From Planctomycetes bacterium ADurb.Bin069 (GTDB taxonomy: Bacteria; Planctomycetota; UBA8108; UBA8890; UBA8898), in the NCBI GenBank assembly GCA_002070955.1, contig MWEK01000014.1, positions 52,872-116,871 on the forward strand: a DNA stretch of 64,000 nucleotides, in the 5' to 3' direction. Below, in pieces: positions 44,683 to 55,400 of this stretch (position 1 is its first letter; every line of letters begins with the position of its first letter). Made by a program: the position numbers and the translations under genes. Below the pieces are notes generated by a model that did no database searches, had not been told where the DNA came from, and saw only the letters and a list, made by a program, of their open reading frames with translations.

Positions 44683-46041
44683 TCACTCCTTCACGCGCGC
44701 GGCCAGCCTGTGGACGGCCGCGACGACATCCTCTTCCACGGTGGAGGTCCAAGGGCCGTGGAACCCGAAGTACACCATGGCGTCGCCGCCCTCGTACCCG
44801 CCTTCCTTCAGGACGCGCAGCGAGGGGATGTACGCGCAGAAGTCGTTGGCGTACCCGACGATCCAAGCACGCTCCTTGCCGCCGAGCTCGCGCTTGAGCC
44901 GGAGCGAGTAGTCGACGACGACCTCGCCGGCGAGCGCCGCCATGAGCAGGCCGTCCCCGAACTTGAGCACCTGCACGGGATAGGGATACTCGACGGGCAG
45001 CGCGCCGCGGGCGTCGAGCACTTGAAGCAGCCGGCGGGCCCGCCGTTGGATGTAGATGTTCGGGTCGGCGAGCTGCTTCTCGATTGCGGCGCGCGACGGC
45101 GGCGCGCTGAAGGTGAGGGTCGTCTCCTCGTAGGCGGCGCGGATGGGCCCGGCGACCGGCGCCATGGGGCCGCCCAGCACCGCCGAGACGGCGCCGGCCA
45201 GCGCCCGGCCGTGGTTCTCCGCATCCTCGATTCTCCGGCGCGGATGCGGGTTCTGGTCCGCGCCGCAGCCGGCGATGAAGAGGGCGACGGCGCCCGGCAT
45301 GCGCTCTTCGAGAGCGGCCTGCGCGTAACCGGCGTAATCGCCGCAGATTTGCTGGAGGGCGAGGGTCGTGTTGTGGCAGGCGTAACCGAACAGCACGGCC
45401 TTGATCGTGCCATCCGCGCGGGCGATGCGCAGGACGGGTACGTCGTGGTCGACGGGGCCGGCCGCATTCGTGCCTATCACGACGCCCGTCGGGAGGGGTT
45501 GACGCCGGTTGATCGCAAAGGCGGCCGCGCCGATGCCGTGTTCCAGGCGACACGGCTCGAGGCTGCCCAGCGCTTGGCCGACCGCGTCAAGGAACAGACC
45601 CGGCAGCGCCCGGGAGTATTCGGCGACGACCTCGGCCTGTGCCGCATCAAGCCCGTACATGTCGATGGTCCGATCCGCGTCGATGACCGGCGCCGAATGC
45701 GTGTGCGAGAAGGAAACTAGGAGGCGCTCGCGGGGCACGCCGAACTTCGCCTTCACGCGCGCGGCCACGTCGCGCACCATGGCCGCGGGCAGTCCTAGAA
45801 GGTCCATGGTGAGGATGACCGTGCGCGCTCCGGTCTCGTCCTCGAGCGCGATGGCCTTGGCGAAGATATCGTGGAGCTTCCCGTCGGACGGAGCCGTGCG
45901 CGCCGCATAACCCGCGAGCCAGATCGGGTTTACGGGGGTGATGACGACCTTCCCGGCACCGGCTTTGAGCGCCTCTTGGGCATGGACGGGCGCCGCGCAC
46001 AGCGCGGCCGCGAACACCGCCAGCAATCGAGCACGCATCAT
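44683..46041 (-). CDS. Secreted neutral ceramidase-like protein
   Basis: 452 residues with signal peptide (RARLLAVFAAALCAAPVHAQ). The sequence KAGAGKVVITP..PIWLAGYAAR opens the neutral/alkaline ceramidase N-terminal domain. Zinc-ligand regions follow: FSHTHSAP (two histidines) and FGYACHNTTL. It is much shorter than true ceramidases (about 650 residues or more) and lacks the C-terminal domain, as do most planctomycete relatives, whose substrates are unproven. It should act outside the cytoplasm on an amide or ester bond. AAGGAGG stands before a double ATG. An almost perfect dyad CGCCGCAC-A-GTGCGGCG lies in its leader. Confidence 0.87.
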   Translation of the reverse strand: MMRARLLAVFAAALCAAPVHAQEALKAGAGKVVITPVNPIWLAGYAARTAPSDGKLHDIFAKAIALEDETGARTVILTMDLLGLPAAMVRDVAARVKAKFGVPRERLLVSFSHTHSAPVIDADRTIDMYGLDAAQAEVVAEYSRALPGLFLDAVGQALGSLEPCRLEHGIGAAAFAINRRQPLPTGVVIGTNAAGPVDHDVPVLRIARADGTIKAVLFGYACHNTTLALQQICGDYAGYAQAALEERMPGAVALFIAGCGADQNPHPRRRIEDAENHGRALAGAVSAVLGGPMAPVAGPIRAAYEETTLTFSAPPSRAAIEKQLADPNIYIQRRARRLLQVLDARGALPVEYPYPVQVLKFGDGLLMAALAGEVVVDYSLRLKRELGGKERAWIVGYANDFCAYIPSLRVLKEGGYEGGDAMVYFGFHGPWTSTVEEDVVAAVHRLAARVKE

Positions 46042-46180
46042 GGCCTCCTTTCTTCTCGCCGCCGCACTGTGCGGCGAAGCGCCGACGTGCAGGATACCAC
46101 CTGCCGGGAACGGGTGCCAGCCGGCAGGCCGCCGAGGCCCGTGGCGCCCGAGGTCTTGTCTTGAAGACTTTGTCGGGTCC

Positions 46181-46209
46181 TTGATATGGACAAGGCGGTC
46201 GTTTAGAAT
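46181..46209 (+). promoter_or_regulatory. Promoter of the LamG/PKD/dockerin gene
   Basis: TTGATA, 17-base spacer, TAGAAT, about 87 bases before the ATG at 46296. Confidence 0.7.
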
Positions 46210-46295
46210 GATTTACATCGAGTATCGGTGCCGGGCATGGGCAGCCCGGCGGGTTCTGGTCGCGTGGAAAACGTCAAACCGACAGGAGGCAGGTT

Positions 46296-49262
46296 ATGCA
46301 GCATCGTGTGGCGGTAATCGCAGTTGGCGTGCTTGCGCTTGCGCTCGCGCTCGACGCCGGCTCGTACGTTCGGGATTTCACCCAGGCCGACGGTCCTCCG
46401 GAAGGCTGGGTGATCACCGGACCGACCGTGGCGGTCGAGAGCGGCGTCCTGACTCTGACGGCGGGAAGCGGCGTCGAGGTGGGGACGATTATCGGCGTGG
46501 GGGGACAGCCGGTGTGGTTCGACCGGATCGACCGCATTGAGGCGCGGATCGCCTTTCCGGGCGTGACGACCGCGTGGCCCTTCGACCACGGCGGAGTGTT
46601 CTTCTGCGCGCAGACGCCCGGAGGCAGGTACACGACGACTTGCTATGTCATCGACTATCTGGCGAAGGACGATGCGACGCCCAGCGAGGGGCGCTTCAGG
46701 CTTGCGAAGTTCGTGAACGGCACCGAGCAGCCCCTCACGCAGACGGAGATCGGCGCCATCAATTATGAGGGCGCCTGGTCGATCGAGCTCACCGACACGG
46801 AGGTCGTCCTCACGGTCAACGGCGTGGAGCGGATCCGCTACGCCGACGCGGATCTGCGCAGCGGCTACATGGGATTCTGGGCGTACCAGACGCCCCCCGA
46901 GAACAAAATGACGGTGGACGATCTCACGGTCACGTACACTCCCGCGGACTGTCCGATATTCCTGACGAAGAAGGTCGTTCTTACGGCGGGGGCGGGGAAC
47001 CAGGTCGCGGTCATCAGGATCCCCACCGGCGCCAACGATCTCGCCCCCTACAATGTCACGATCACGAGCGCGAACCCCGCGGTGGCGGCCCCGGTGGGCC
47101 ACACGGGCGGCGCGCTCGTGTACAGCTTCGCTCCCGGAACTCCTTACGTGCAAACCCTGGAGATTGCCGGGGGGACCAACGGCGGCGAGACGACGCTCGC
47201 CCTGGACGTCGAGGGCGCCGACTGCGGCGATGTTTCCGCGATTGTCGAGGTCCTGGGCCTCGTCGCTTACGAGGAGACTTTCACCCAGGCCGACGGCCCG
47301 CCGGAGGGTTGGTATGTCGCGTCGCAGTCGGCGCTCGTCGAGAGCGAGGTCCTCTCGCTCAAGAGGGGCACCGCCGATCCCTTCGTCTGGTATGCGATCA
47401 ACGGCGTGCCGCTGCAGGTCGGCAAGATGGAGTCGCTAAGCTGCAAGATCAAGTTCGCGCGGACGACCGAGCGCGCGATCGGCTGCCACGGCGGGATGGT
47501 GCTGGCGCCGGCGGTCACGACGAGCCGCCAGAAGGGCTACATGATCGACGTCATCGAGCGGGCCTCGGACAACGGGTACCGCATCTACAAGGACAACAAC
47601 GCGGGCGTCCAGCTTGGCGGCCCGCGCCAGCCGTTCGTCTGGAGCGATCAGTTCCACGAGTGGAAGATCACCTTCACGCCGACGGGATTCAAGTTCAGCG
47701 TGGATGGCACGGAGCTTGCCGACGTCAAAGATCTGAGCTACCGCGGCGGCTATCTGTCCTTCTGGTGCTACACGGGGGCCAACCAGGCTCCCCAGGGCCA
47801 GAACATGTTCGTCGATGACATTCGCATCGAGTTCGGCTCGAGCGCTTGCCCCGCCGTGTCGCCGGCCGCCCGCGAGACGCTGCCGGGTCTGGCGAACACC
47901 TTCAACGTCCTGGCGCCGTTCGGCGCCAACGCCGACGGCTCGTACCTCGTGACCGTCGCGAGCACGGACTCGGCGGTCGCCGTGCCCGAGGGCGGCACGG
48001 GCGGAGTGCTCGAGTTGGATTTCCCCATCGAGCCCGGCTTCGTCCAGACAACCTTCACGACCCGGGCCCTGGCGCCCGGCTCGGCCGAGATGGAGCTGGA
48101 TTCGGCCACCGCGTGCCTGCGCCGGGCGGTGGCCCTGACCGTGCATGAAATGAACGATTACGCCAATACGTTCACGCAGGCCGATGGCCCGGCCGCAGAC
48201 GTCAGAGTCATCACCGGAGGGTGGACGGTCAGGGACGAGAAACTCGTCAACAACGCCGTCGGGGGCGGCGAGCAGTTCCTATACGTGGGCGATCCGCCCG
48301 TGTTCCTCGCCGCGCGCAAGATCAGCTTCACGATGAACCTGACCCACCCGGATCCGAACGACCCGGTCGGGCGCCACGCGGGAGTGATGGTGTGCGCCGG
48401 CGCGCCGCAGCCGCGGGCGAACACGAGCGGCTACGAGATCGACTGGATCGATCGCGAGAGCGATCGCGGCTATCGCATTATCCGCTATGACAACGGCACT
48501 CCGGTGCCGCTGGCGCCGAACACCGGATCGGCTTTCGATCTCGGGTCGGCGTGGGAGATCGAGTTCGTCGACAACGCCTTGCGCCTCACGGTGGATGGCG
48601 AGGTCATCTTCACGGTCGCCGACGAAACGTACCGCGCCGGCTATTTCGGATTCTGGGCCTACGCGGCGGGCACGGTGGTCACCATCGATGACATCAAGAT
48701 CGGCGACGCGCGGCCGGTGGCGGCCGTCACGGCGGATCCGCCGGGCGGTAGGGCGCCCCTCGAGGTGACTTTCAGCGGGGCCGCGTCCACCGACGACGGC
48801 ACGATCGTGTCCTACGTCTGGGATTTTGGCGACGGCGCCTCGGGCGAAGGCGTCGAGGTGGTTCATACCTACGCGGAGGAGGGCGAATACACCGCCACGC
48901 TGACCGTCACCGACGACTTCGGCCACACCGCCACGGCGAGCGTGACGATCGCGGTGGAGCCCGCGGGGACGCGCTTCGTGCGCGGCGACGCCAACGCCGA
49001 CGGCAAGATCGACATCGCCGACGCGATCTGCGTGCTCGGGTACCTGTTCGACCTGCCGAGCAATCCCTGCAAGGCAAAGGTCAGGGACTGCTTGGATGCC
49101 GCCGACGCCAACGACGATGGCGGAATCGATATCGCCGATGCGATCAAGGTCCTGGGCCATCTCTTCGCGCAAGGGGGGCCGCTCCCGGATCCCTTCGGGG
49201 AGTGCGGCCTCGATCCCACCGAGGACGAGCTTGGTTGCGAGACCTTCCCGCCGTGTCCATAG
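46296..49262 (+). CDS. Secreted repeat protein: three LamG-like units, PKD domain, dockerin-like pair, Cys-rich tail
   Basis: 988 residues with a short signal peptide. Three homologous units of about 290 residues begin at FTQADGPPEGW (about residues 28, 329 and 626; the third reads FTQADGPAADV). Each holds a concanavalin/LamG-like sandwich (GGVFFCAQ, GYMGFWAYQ / GGYLSFWCYT / AGYFGFWAYA) and a beta-rich Ig-like module. A PKD domain lies about 806-889 (YVWDFGDGASGEG). Two dockerin-like EF-hands follow (GDANADGKIDIADAICVLGYLF, DANDDGGIDIADAIKVLGHLF). The protein ends in a cysteine-containing tail GPLPDPFGECGLDPT..., shared with the gene at 59159. It is probably an adhesin or glycan-binding surface protein. 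AGGAGG precedes the ATG. Confidence 0.88.
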   Translation: MQHRVAVIAVGVLALALALDAGSYVRDFTQADGPPEGWVITGPTVAVESGVLTLTAGSGVEVGTIIGVGGQPVWFDRIDRIEARIAFPGVTTAWPFDHGGVFFCAQTPGGRYTTTCYVIDYLAKDDATPSEGRFRLAKFVNGTEQPLTQTEIGAINYEGAWSIELTDTEVVLTVNGVERIRYADADLRSGYMGFWAYQTPPENKMTVDDLTVTYTPADCPIFLTKKVVLTAGAGNQVAVIRIPTGANDLAPYNVTITSANPAVAAPVGHTGGALVYSFAPGTPYVQTLEIAGGTNGGETTLALDVEGADCGDVSAIVEVLGLVAYEETFTQADGPPEGWYVASQSALVESEVLSLKRGTADPFVWYAINGVPLQVGKMESLSCKIKFARTTERAIGCHGGMVLAPAVTTSRQKGYMIDVIERASDNGYRIYKDNNAGVQLGGPRQPFVWSDQFHEWKITFTPTGFKFSVDGTELADVKDLSYRGGYLSFWCYTGANQAPQGQNMFVDDIRIEFGSSACPAVSPAARETLPGLANTFNVLAPFGANADGSYLVTVASTDSAVAVPEGGTGGVLELDFPIEPGFVQTTFTTRALAPGSAEMELDSATACLRRAVALTVHEMNDYANTFTQADGPAADVRVITGGWTVRDEKLVNNAVGGGEQFLYVGDPPVFLAARKISFTMNLTHPDPNDPVGRHAGVMVCAGAPQPRANTSGYEIDWIDRESDRGYRIIRYDNGTPVPLAPNTGSAFDLGSAWEIEFVDNALRLTVDGEVIFTVADETYRAGYFGFWAYAAGTVVTIDDIKIGDARPVAAVTADPPGGRAPLEVTFSGAASTDDGTIVSYVWDFGDGASGEGVEVVHTYAEEGEYTATLTVTDDFGHTATASVTIAVEPAGTRFVRGDANADGKIDIADAICVLGYLFDLPSNPCKAKVRDCLDAADANDDGGIDIADAIKVLGHLFAQGGPLPDPFGECGLDPTEDELGCETFPPCP

Positions 49263-49285
49263 CCGGCGGGTCCGGACAGTAGTCC

Positions 49286-49320
49286 GGCGCGGGGTCGGGC
49301 ACGGCGCCCGACCCCGCGCC
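49286..49320 (+). terminator. Strong hairpin after the dockerin gene
   Basis: Perfect 15-bp arms GGCGCGGGGTCGGGC / GCCCGACCCCGCGCC with loop ACGGC, 24 bases after the stop codon. There is no T-run, so it may act as an mRNA-stabilising or rho-independent-like end. Confidence 0.55.
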
Positions 49321-49386
49321 GGCGCGCCGCGCTGAACGCGCGAGGTCCGCCGGCGCGGCAGTGCGACCCGCGGGAGAGCCCCTGAT

Positions 49387-50814
49387 TTGCTTGAGCGATT
49401 CACCGTCCTCCGGGGCGCTCCGCGGGAGCTGTGGATCATCCTCGGGGCGAAGATGCTCGCCATCCTCGCCTACGGGATCATGAATTCCACCCTGGTCCTG
49501 TGGCTCTCCTCGGACCTGGGCTACAGCGACATCGAGGCCGGGGACTACATCGCCGTCTGGTCCGCCGTGATGACGCTCTGCACCGTGGCCGTGGGCGCCC
49601 TCGTCGATGCCATCGGCGTGCGCAAGGCGCTTCTGGCCGGCCTCGGCATCTGCCTATGCGCCCGCGTGGTGATGACGCTCGCGACGGCGCGGTGGGCCGC
49701 GCTGTCCCTCGGGCTGCTCCCCGTGGCCGTGGGCGAGGCCATGCTCACGCCGGTCATGGTGGCCGCCGTGCGGCGCTACACCTCCACCGCGCAGCGCTCC
49801 ATCGCCTTTGCGCTTCTGTATGCCCTCATGAACGCGGGTTTCGGGATCGCGAACTGGATCTTCGATTATGTCCGCGCGGGGGTGGGCGAACGCGGCACGG
49901 TCGCGGTTCTCGGCATGGAGCTGAGCGCGTACCGCCTGCTGTTTCTCTTGAGCTTTCTGTGCACGGCCGTTATCGCGCTTATCGTGTGGTTCCTCCTGCG
50001 CGAAGGCGTGGAGGCCGGCGACGAAGGCGTGACCATCGCTCCCGCCGGACGCGGCGCGGATCGTCCCCTCCTGGAGCGGCTCCGCGACACGGCGCGGAAC
50101 TCCGGCCGGATCTTCTCCGGCCTGTGGCTCGAGCGGGCCTTCTACAAGTTCCTCGCGTTCCTGTCCCTCGTGGTCGCCGTGCGGCTCATCGTCTTCCACA
50201 TGTACTACACGTATCCCAAATTCGGCCTCCGGGAGTTGGGCGACGGCGCGCCGATCGGACGGCTCTGGTCCATCAACGCCGGCATGATCATCCTCCTGGT
50301 GCCCTTCGTCGGCGCGCTCACGCAACGCGTCGCGGCCTACCGCATGGTCGTCATCGGGAGTCTCATTTCGGCCGCCTCGGTGTTCATCATGGCCATGCCG
50401 CCCGCGTGGTTCCAGCCCCTCGCCGACGGCCTCCTGGGAGACCTTATCGCGCGGCGCTGGCTGGGGATCGAAGGCGCCGTCCACCCGTACTACGTCATGA
50501 TCGCCTTGTATGTCGCCCTCTTGTCCCTGGGCGAGGCGCTTTGGTCGCCGCGGCTCTACGAATACACCGCGGCCGTGGCGCCCAAGGGCCGGGAGGCTTC
50601 CTACATGGCCATGTCCTACCTGCCGTTCTTCCTGGCGAAGCTCGCTGTCGGCATGTTCTCAGGACGCCTGCTCGATGCCTACTGCCCCGCCGAGGGACCG
50701 CGGGATTCCCAGACCCTCTGGCTGATCATCGCGCTCATGACGGTGACGACGCCGCTCGGGTTGTGCCTCTTCAGGCGTTGGATCAGCGTCAAGGAGGCCG
50801 GACGCGGGCCGTGA
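49387..50814 (+). CDS. MFS transporter of unknown substrate
   Basis: 475 residues, about 12 membrane segments. Segment 1 (IILGAKMLAILAYGIMNSTLVLWL), then DIEAGDYIAVWSAVMTLCTVAVGALVDAIGVRK with the MFS D..G.RK loop, and MLTPVMVAAVRRYTS. The overall pattern resembles peptide/oligosaccharide-type MFS members, but no substrate can be named. It starts at TTG 49387 with GGGAG upstream; the next possible start is the ATG of KMLAIL, which would truncate segment 1. No promoter is obvious after the hairpin at 49286. Confidence 0.83.
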   Translation: MLERFTVLRGAPRELWIILGAKMLAILAYGIMNSTLVLWLSSDLGYSDIEAGDYIAVWSAVMTLCTVAVGALVDAIGVRKALLAGLGICLCARVVMTLATARWAALSLGLLPVAVGEAMLTPVMVAAVRRYTSTAQRSIAFALLYALMNAGFGIANWIFDYVRAGVGERGTVAVLGMELSAYRLLFLLSFLCTAVIALIVWFLLREGVEAGDEGVTIAPAGRGADRPLLERLRDTARNSGRIFSGLWLERAFYKFLAFLSLVVAVRLIVFHMYYTYPKFGLRELGDGAPIGRLWSINAGMIILLVPFVGALTQRVAAYRMVVIGSLISAASVFIMAMPPAWFQPLADGLLGDLIARRWLGIEGAVHPYYVMIALYVALLSLGEALWSPRLYEYTAAVAPKGREASYMAMSYLPFFLAKLAVGMFSGRLLDAYCPAEGPRDSQTLWLIIALMTVTTPLGLCLFRRWISVKEAGRGP

Positions 50815-50832
50815 GCGGGGTTTTCGCGCGCG

Positions 50833-50861
50833 TTGACCGCGCGGGGCGCCGCTGCTATCAT
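50833..50861 (+). promoter_or_regulatory. Promoter of the lipoprotein-DUF748 operon
   Basis: TTGACC, 17-base spacer, TATCAT, about 82 bases before the ATG at 50943. Confidence 0.7.
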
Positions 50862-50942
50862 CGTTCTATCAGGCATGGAGGCGCGCCTTCCCCGCGCCGC
50901 CAGTTCCCGCGTTCGGCTTTGGCAGCAAGTTTTAGAGTGACT

Positions 50943-52493
50943 ATGGGTTCCACAGTCCGCCGTTGCGCATGGCGCATCCTCGCCGTGTTGTTCGCCCTCG
51001 CGGGCTGCGCCGCGCCGCCCGTTCCATGCCGCGCTCCCGGAGTGGAAAGCGTGAGAGTCACCCTCGCGCATTTCCTAGGTTCGCCCCTCGAGGGAGAGCG
51101 CGCCGCGACGCGTGCGACGGACGCCGCCGCGCCCGAGGCGGATCCCTCCGGCGCGCTTCAGCTCAAGGCGCGGGTGCTGCTCCTTACGGGAGCCCTGCCT
51201 CCCGGCTTCGCGCCTATCGGCCCGCGGTCGAGCCTCTTGGCCGCCACAAGCGGCCGCAGGCCGTTCCTGCCGGCGTCGCCGCTTTCGCGCGAAGCGCGCT
51301 TGGCGCCCATCGCCGAGGGCGGCGCTTGGGCGTGGAATCCCTGGGAGTCGCCCGTCCGGCGCCATGCCGAGCCCGAGGCCGCGTGGGTCGAAGCGGGGTG
51401 CTTCCGCTCGACGCTCCCGCGCGACGTGACGGCGAGTGTGGAGATCGCTGCTTCCGAGGACTTCCTGGCGGGCACCGAAGCCGGCGTTCTCGCCATGCGC
51501 GTTCAGGTGCGCCGCTCCGCCGCGGAGCCGCCGGCGGCGGAGAGCGCGGCCGAGTCCGTGCAGACGGCGCTCATCCTCCAAGTCAGGGGCTTTCCCGAGG
51601 CGCCGCTCGACGATCCCGATCCGCCGCGGGAAGCAGCCGCGGCCGGCGAAGCCGGCGTATTGGCCGGGCGCGCCAGGACAGCGCGCGGCTACGACAGGGA
51701 GGTGTTCGTGATCGAAGACCGCGCGGAGCGCCCCGGCGGCGGCTGGGTCATCGCCGCACCCCTGTGCGGCCGCGGTTTTGCCAGCGGCATGTGGGGGTTG
51801 GTGGCCTTCTCGTTGGAGCCCGCGCCCCCGGCGAACGATCCGGCCCGATCGTTTCACGACGAGGCGCTTGCGCGCGTGCTTGCCGAGGTGTCCGCGGCGG
51901 GGAGCGCGCGGGACCCGTCCGCCGAGTCGGCGGCGGCGGCGATTTTAGGCGCGGTGGAGGGGCTCGGGGTGCCGGCGCGGCAGCGGAAAGCCCTGGCGTT
52001 CCTGGCGGAGGCGACGGGAGCCGCGATCGCGGCCGACGTCGCCGTCACGGGAACGGAGGCGCTCGTGGCGCGCTTGGCCGCCCTGGTCGCCGGCGCCGCG
52101 CCGGCGTCGCGCGAGCCCGCGGCGATGGGCTGGCTCCTGGAGAAAACGGCGGTCGAGATCCTGGCCGAGATGCTGGCGGAGAAGACGTTGCCCGCGGAGC
52201 TGGAGGCCGTGCTCGCGCGCCACGCGGGCGAGGCGGGGCGCAGCGCGGCGCCGCTGGCGGGCCTCCTCAAGAATGCCGCTGGTCGTGACGATCTTATTGC
52301 GGGTTTCGCGCGGGAGAACCTGATCGCCCTCGAGGATGCCTCCCCCGCCGCGCGGGTGCGCGCCTTCGACTGGCTTGCCGCCCGCGGCAAGGCGCCCGCC
52401 GGGTACGATCCGTTGGCCGCGGCGAAGGAACGCCGCGCGGCCCTGGAGAAAGCCATGGAAAGCGGCGATTCGTCCGCGTCGAGGCAGCCATGA
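50943..52493 (+). CDS. Ala-rich lipoprotein of unknown function
   Basis: 516 residues. The N-terminus CAWRILAVLFALAGCAAP carries a lipobox (LAGC), so the mature protein is probably lipid-anchored. I do not recognise the rest. It is alanine- and glutamate-rich, with a likely beta region to about 300 (WVIAAPLCGRGFASGMWGL) and a helical repeat-like half after it (AAAILGAVEGLGVPARQRKALAFL, quoted in part). It is the first gene of an operon: its TGA overlaps the ATG of the DUF748 gene (ATGA), suggesting that the two products work together in the envelope. Confidence 0.72.
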   Translation: MGSTVRRCAWRILAVLFALAGCAAPPVPCRAPGVESVRVTLAHFLGSPLEGERAATRATDAAAPEADPSGALQLKARVLLLTGALPPGFAPIGPRSSLLAATSGRRPFLPASPLSREARLAPIAEGGAWAWNPWESPVRRHAEPEAAWVEAGCFRSTLPRDVTASVEIAASEDFLAGTEAGVLAMRVQVRRSAAEPPAAESAAESVQTALILQVRGFPEAPLDDPDPPREAAAAGEAGVLAGRARTARGYDREVFVIEDRAERPGGGWVIAAPLCGRGFASGMWGLVAFSLEPAPPANDPARSFHDEALARVLAEVSAAGSARDPSAESAAAAILGAVEGLGVPARQRKALAFLAEATGAAIAADVAVTGTEALVARLAALVAGAAPASREPAAMGWLLEKTAVEILAEMLAEKTLPAELEAVLARHAGEAGRSAAPLAGLLKNAAGRDDLIAGFARENLIALEDASPAARVRAFDWLAARGKAPAGYDPLAAAKERRAALEKAMESGDSSASRQP

Positions 52494-55400
52494 CCGCGAC
52501 ACCCGCGCCGCCCACACCGCCCGCTTTCACGCTTGCGCCCGACGGACGAACGTTGCCCGGCCGCCGGCGGCGCTGGCGCCGCCGCGTGCTTTGGATCCTC
52601 GCCATCGGTTTCGGCCTCTTGCTCCTGTTGCGCGCCAGCGTCGACCGGCTGCTCCCCTGGGCCTTGGCAAAGGCCGCGAAGGCGTACAACCTGAACGCGT
52701 CCTACGAGCGCCTGTACATCACCTTTCTCGGGCTCGATGCCGAACTTTGGCATCTGAAGATTGCGCCGCTTGGGGGCGGAGAGCCCATTATCGATGCCGA
52801 GTACTGCCGGGCCGATGTCTCGGTCTTCGACCTTCTGCGCGGGCGGCTCCGCGCCTGCCGCCTGGAGATCGATGGGCTCGACGTGCGCATCGTCCGCGAG
52901 GCCGACGGCCGGATCGCCGTCCTCGATTCCCTGATGCCGGCCGCCGCGCCGCCGGCCGTCCCGGCGCCGGAAGCCAAGCCGGCCGAAGGCCCCATCGAGA
53001 TCGCGCCGCCCCTGGCGATCGATGCGCTGCGGCTGCAGAACGTCCGCGTCGCGCTGCGTGATGCGCACGTCACGCCGGCCTTCGAGGCCGTGCTCGCCGT
53101 GAACGTCCACCTGTCGGACCTCGGTTCGGCCGCGCGGCCGCTGCGCTTCGGTTTGGATTTTAACGCAAGCCCGTTTTTGGACGTCTTGCGCGTGGAGGGA
53201 TCGGGCCGCGTGGATCGTGACGCCTTGCGAACCGAGTTCTCGGCCGCCGTCGAAGGCTTGCGGGCCGGCGCTCTGGAGGCGTACCTCGCGGCCCTGGGGA
53301 TCCGGCCTCGGGCGCACGCCATCGCTTTCGGTCTGCGCGGGACCGCGGCGCTCGCTCGCCGCGCGGAGGGCGGCGCGCTGGCGGGGGAACTTTCCCTGGA
53401 GGCCATCCGCGCCGCGGCGGACGGCGGCGAGTTCGCCGGCGTCGACCGCGTGAGCGCGCGCATCGAGGAACTGGACCGCGGCGTGCTGCGGTTCGGATCC
53501 GTCCTCGTCGAGCGGCCCAGGTTGCTGGTGGAGCGCACCGCCGCGGGAAGGCTGGCGGTGGCGGGCATGGAGTTTGGGGAAGCCGCGCCCGAACGCAGCG
53601 AGGAGCAACCGCCTCCCGCGGCTCCGCCGCCTCCGGCGCCCGCCGCCGTGTCGGCGGCCGCGGTTCTGGCCCTGGGCGAACTAGCCGTGAAGGAAGGCCG
53701 CGTCGAGTTGCGCGATGAGGGGGCGGCGGAACCGGGCGGGCTGGCGCTGGTGCTGGAGAAGTTCGTGCTGCGCGACCTTGTGATCGCGCCGGATCGCCCC
53801 GGCGCCGCCGCGGCGTTCGAGGCGCAGCTTGCCGCGCCCGGCGTCTTCAAGAACGCGTCCGTGGCGGGAACGGTGGCGGGGCTGCCGCTCCACCCGATCC
53901 TCGAGGGGACGGCGCGCGGATCGGGGATCACCGGGCAGGCCCTCCGGCCCTACCTTGCCGCGGCGGGGGTCGAGCCGGCGTTCACGGACGGGAGCCTCGA
54001 GGCCGGGTTCCGGCTGGCGGCGGACGTGAGCCCCGACGGCAAGGTGCGCGCGGAGCTGCAGCTCTCCGACGCGCAATTGCGCGACGGCGGCGATGAGCTG
54101 GCGCGGATCGGGCTCGAAGTGTCGGACGTGCTGTTCGACCCGCTTAACCCGACCCTGCGGATCGCCTCGATCGACGTGCGGGGACCGCGGGTGAAGGCGC
54201 GGCTGGACGAGGCGGGCTCCCTCGCGTTCCTCGGCCTGCGCACGGTGAAACCCTCCGCCGCCGCGCCGCCGTCTCCGGGGCGCGCGCAAGCGCCCGCTCC
54301 CTGCGCCGCCCCCGGCGCGCGGCCCCCGGCACCGGCCCTCGGAATCGAACTCGGCCGGCTCGCGTGGAAGGACGTGCACGTGGAGTTGCGCGACGATTCC
54401 CTCGCGGCGCCGCGGACCTTTACGATCGACGATGCCGGGTTGGAGATCGCCGGTTTGCGCACGAGTCTCGATCCCGCGGAAGCACCCGCCGCTCCGGCGG
54501 CGGTGAAGGCCTGGCTCGCCTCGCCCGGGCTTCTGGAGCGCGTGACGGTGGAAGGCACGGCGGTGGCGCACCCGCGCACGCCGTCGATCGCCCTTGCGAT
54601 CGAGGGCTCGGGCCTGACGCTGGAGGGGCTGGAGGAACGGCTCGCCGCGCTCGGCCTGGAGCCGGCGCCGGGCACGGGGTCGTTCGCCCTCCGCTTGGAG
54701 GCTTCGGCCGTGCTCGATGCCGCCGGCGCGAGCGCCAGCGTGAGTATCCGCGATGCGGCGTTGCGCCACGGCGGCGAGGAATGGCTCGGCGTCGGCGCGC
54801 TCGAAGTGAAGGATGCGGCTTTCGCTCCGGGCGAGGCCCGCGTGCAGGCGGTCAAGATCGAACGGCCGCGCGCCCTTGCCGCGCGCCAGGCCGACGGAAG
54901 TTTTCTTGCCGCGTGCCTGCGGGTGCGGCCGCCGCAGCCGGGAGCGGGCGGGGAGGCGCCGGCGCCGGAGCACGCCCCGACGCCGGCGAAAGCGTCTGCC
55001 GGCGCCGCCGCGCCGGAGGAGTCTCCGGTCTTGACGCTCGAGTCGCTCTCCGTCGATCGGGGGACGCTTCGCATCCGCGATGCGGCGGTGTCCCCGGTGG
55101 TCGACGTCGCGCTCGAGGCCGACCTGGCGCTGCAAGCTCTCGTCGTGGGGCGCGAAGCGGCGCCCGCGCGCTTCGACGGGCTGCTCGCCGCCGAAGGGAT
55201 CGTGAAAAGCCTGCGCGTGGGCGGCGACCTCGAACTTGGGCCGGCGCGCAAGGCGGTGAGGCTCAAGGCCGATGTCCGGGGGCTCGCGGCCGGTCCGCTG
55301 TCGGCCTATCTCGGCCGAGACGTGCGCAGCGAATTGGAGGACGGCCGGCTGGCGGCGCGGGTCGAAGCGCGGGTCGAGCCTCGTGCGGAGGGCGGTGCGG

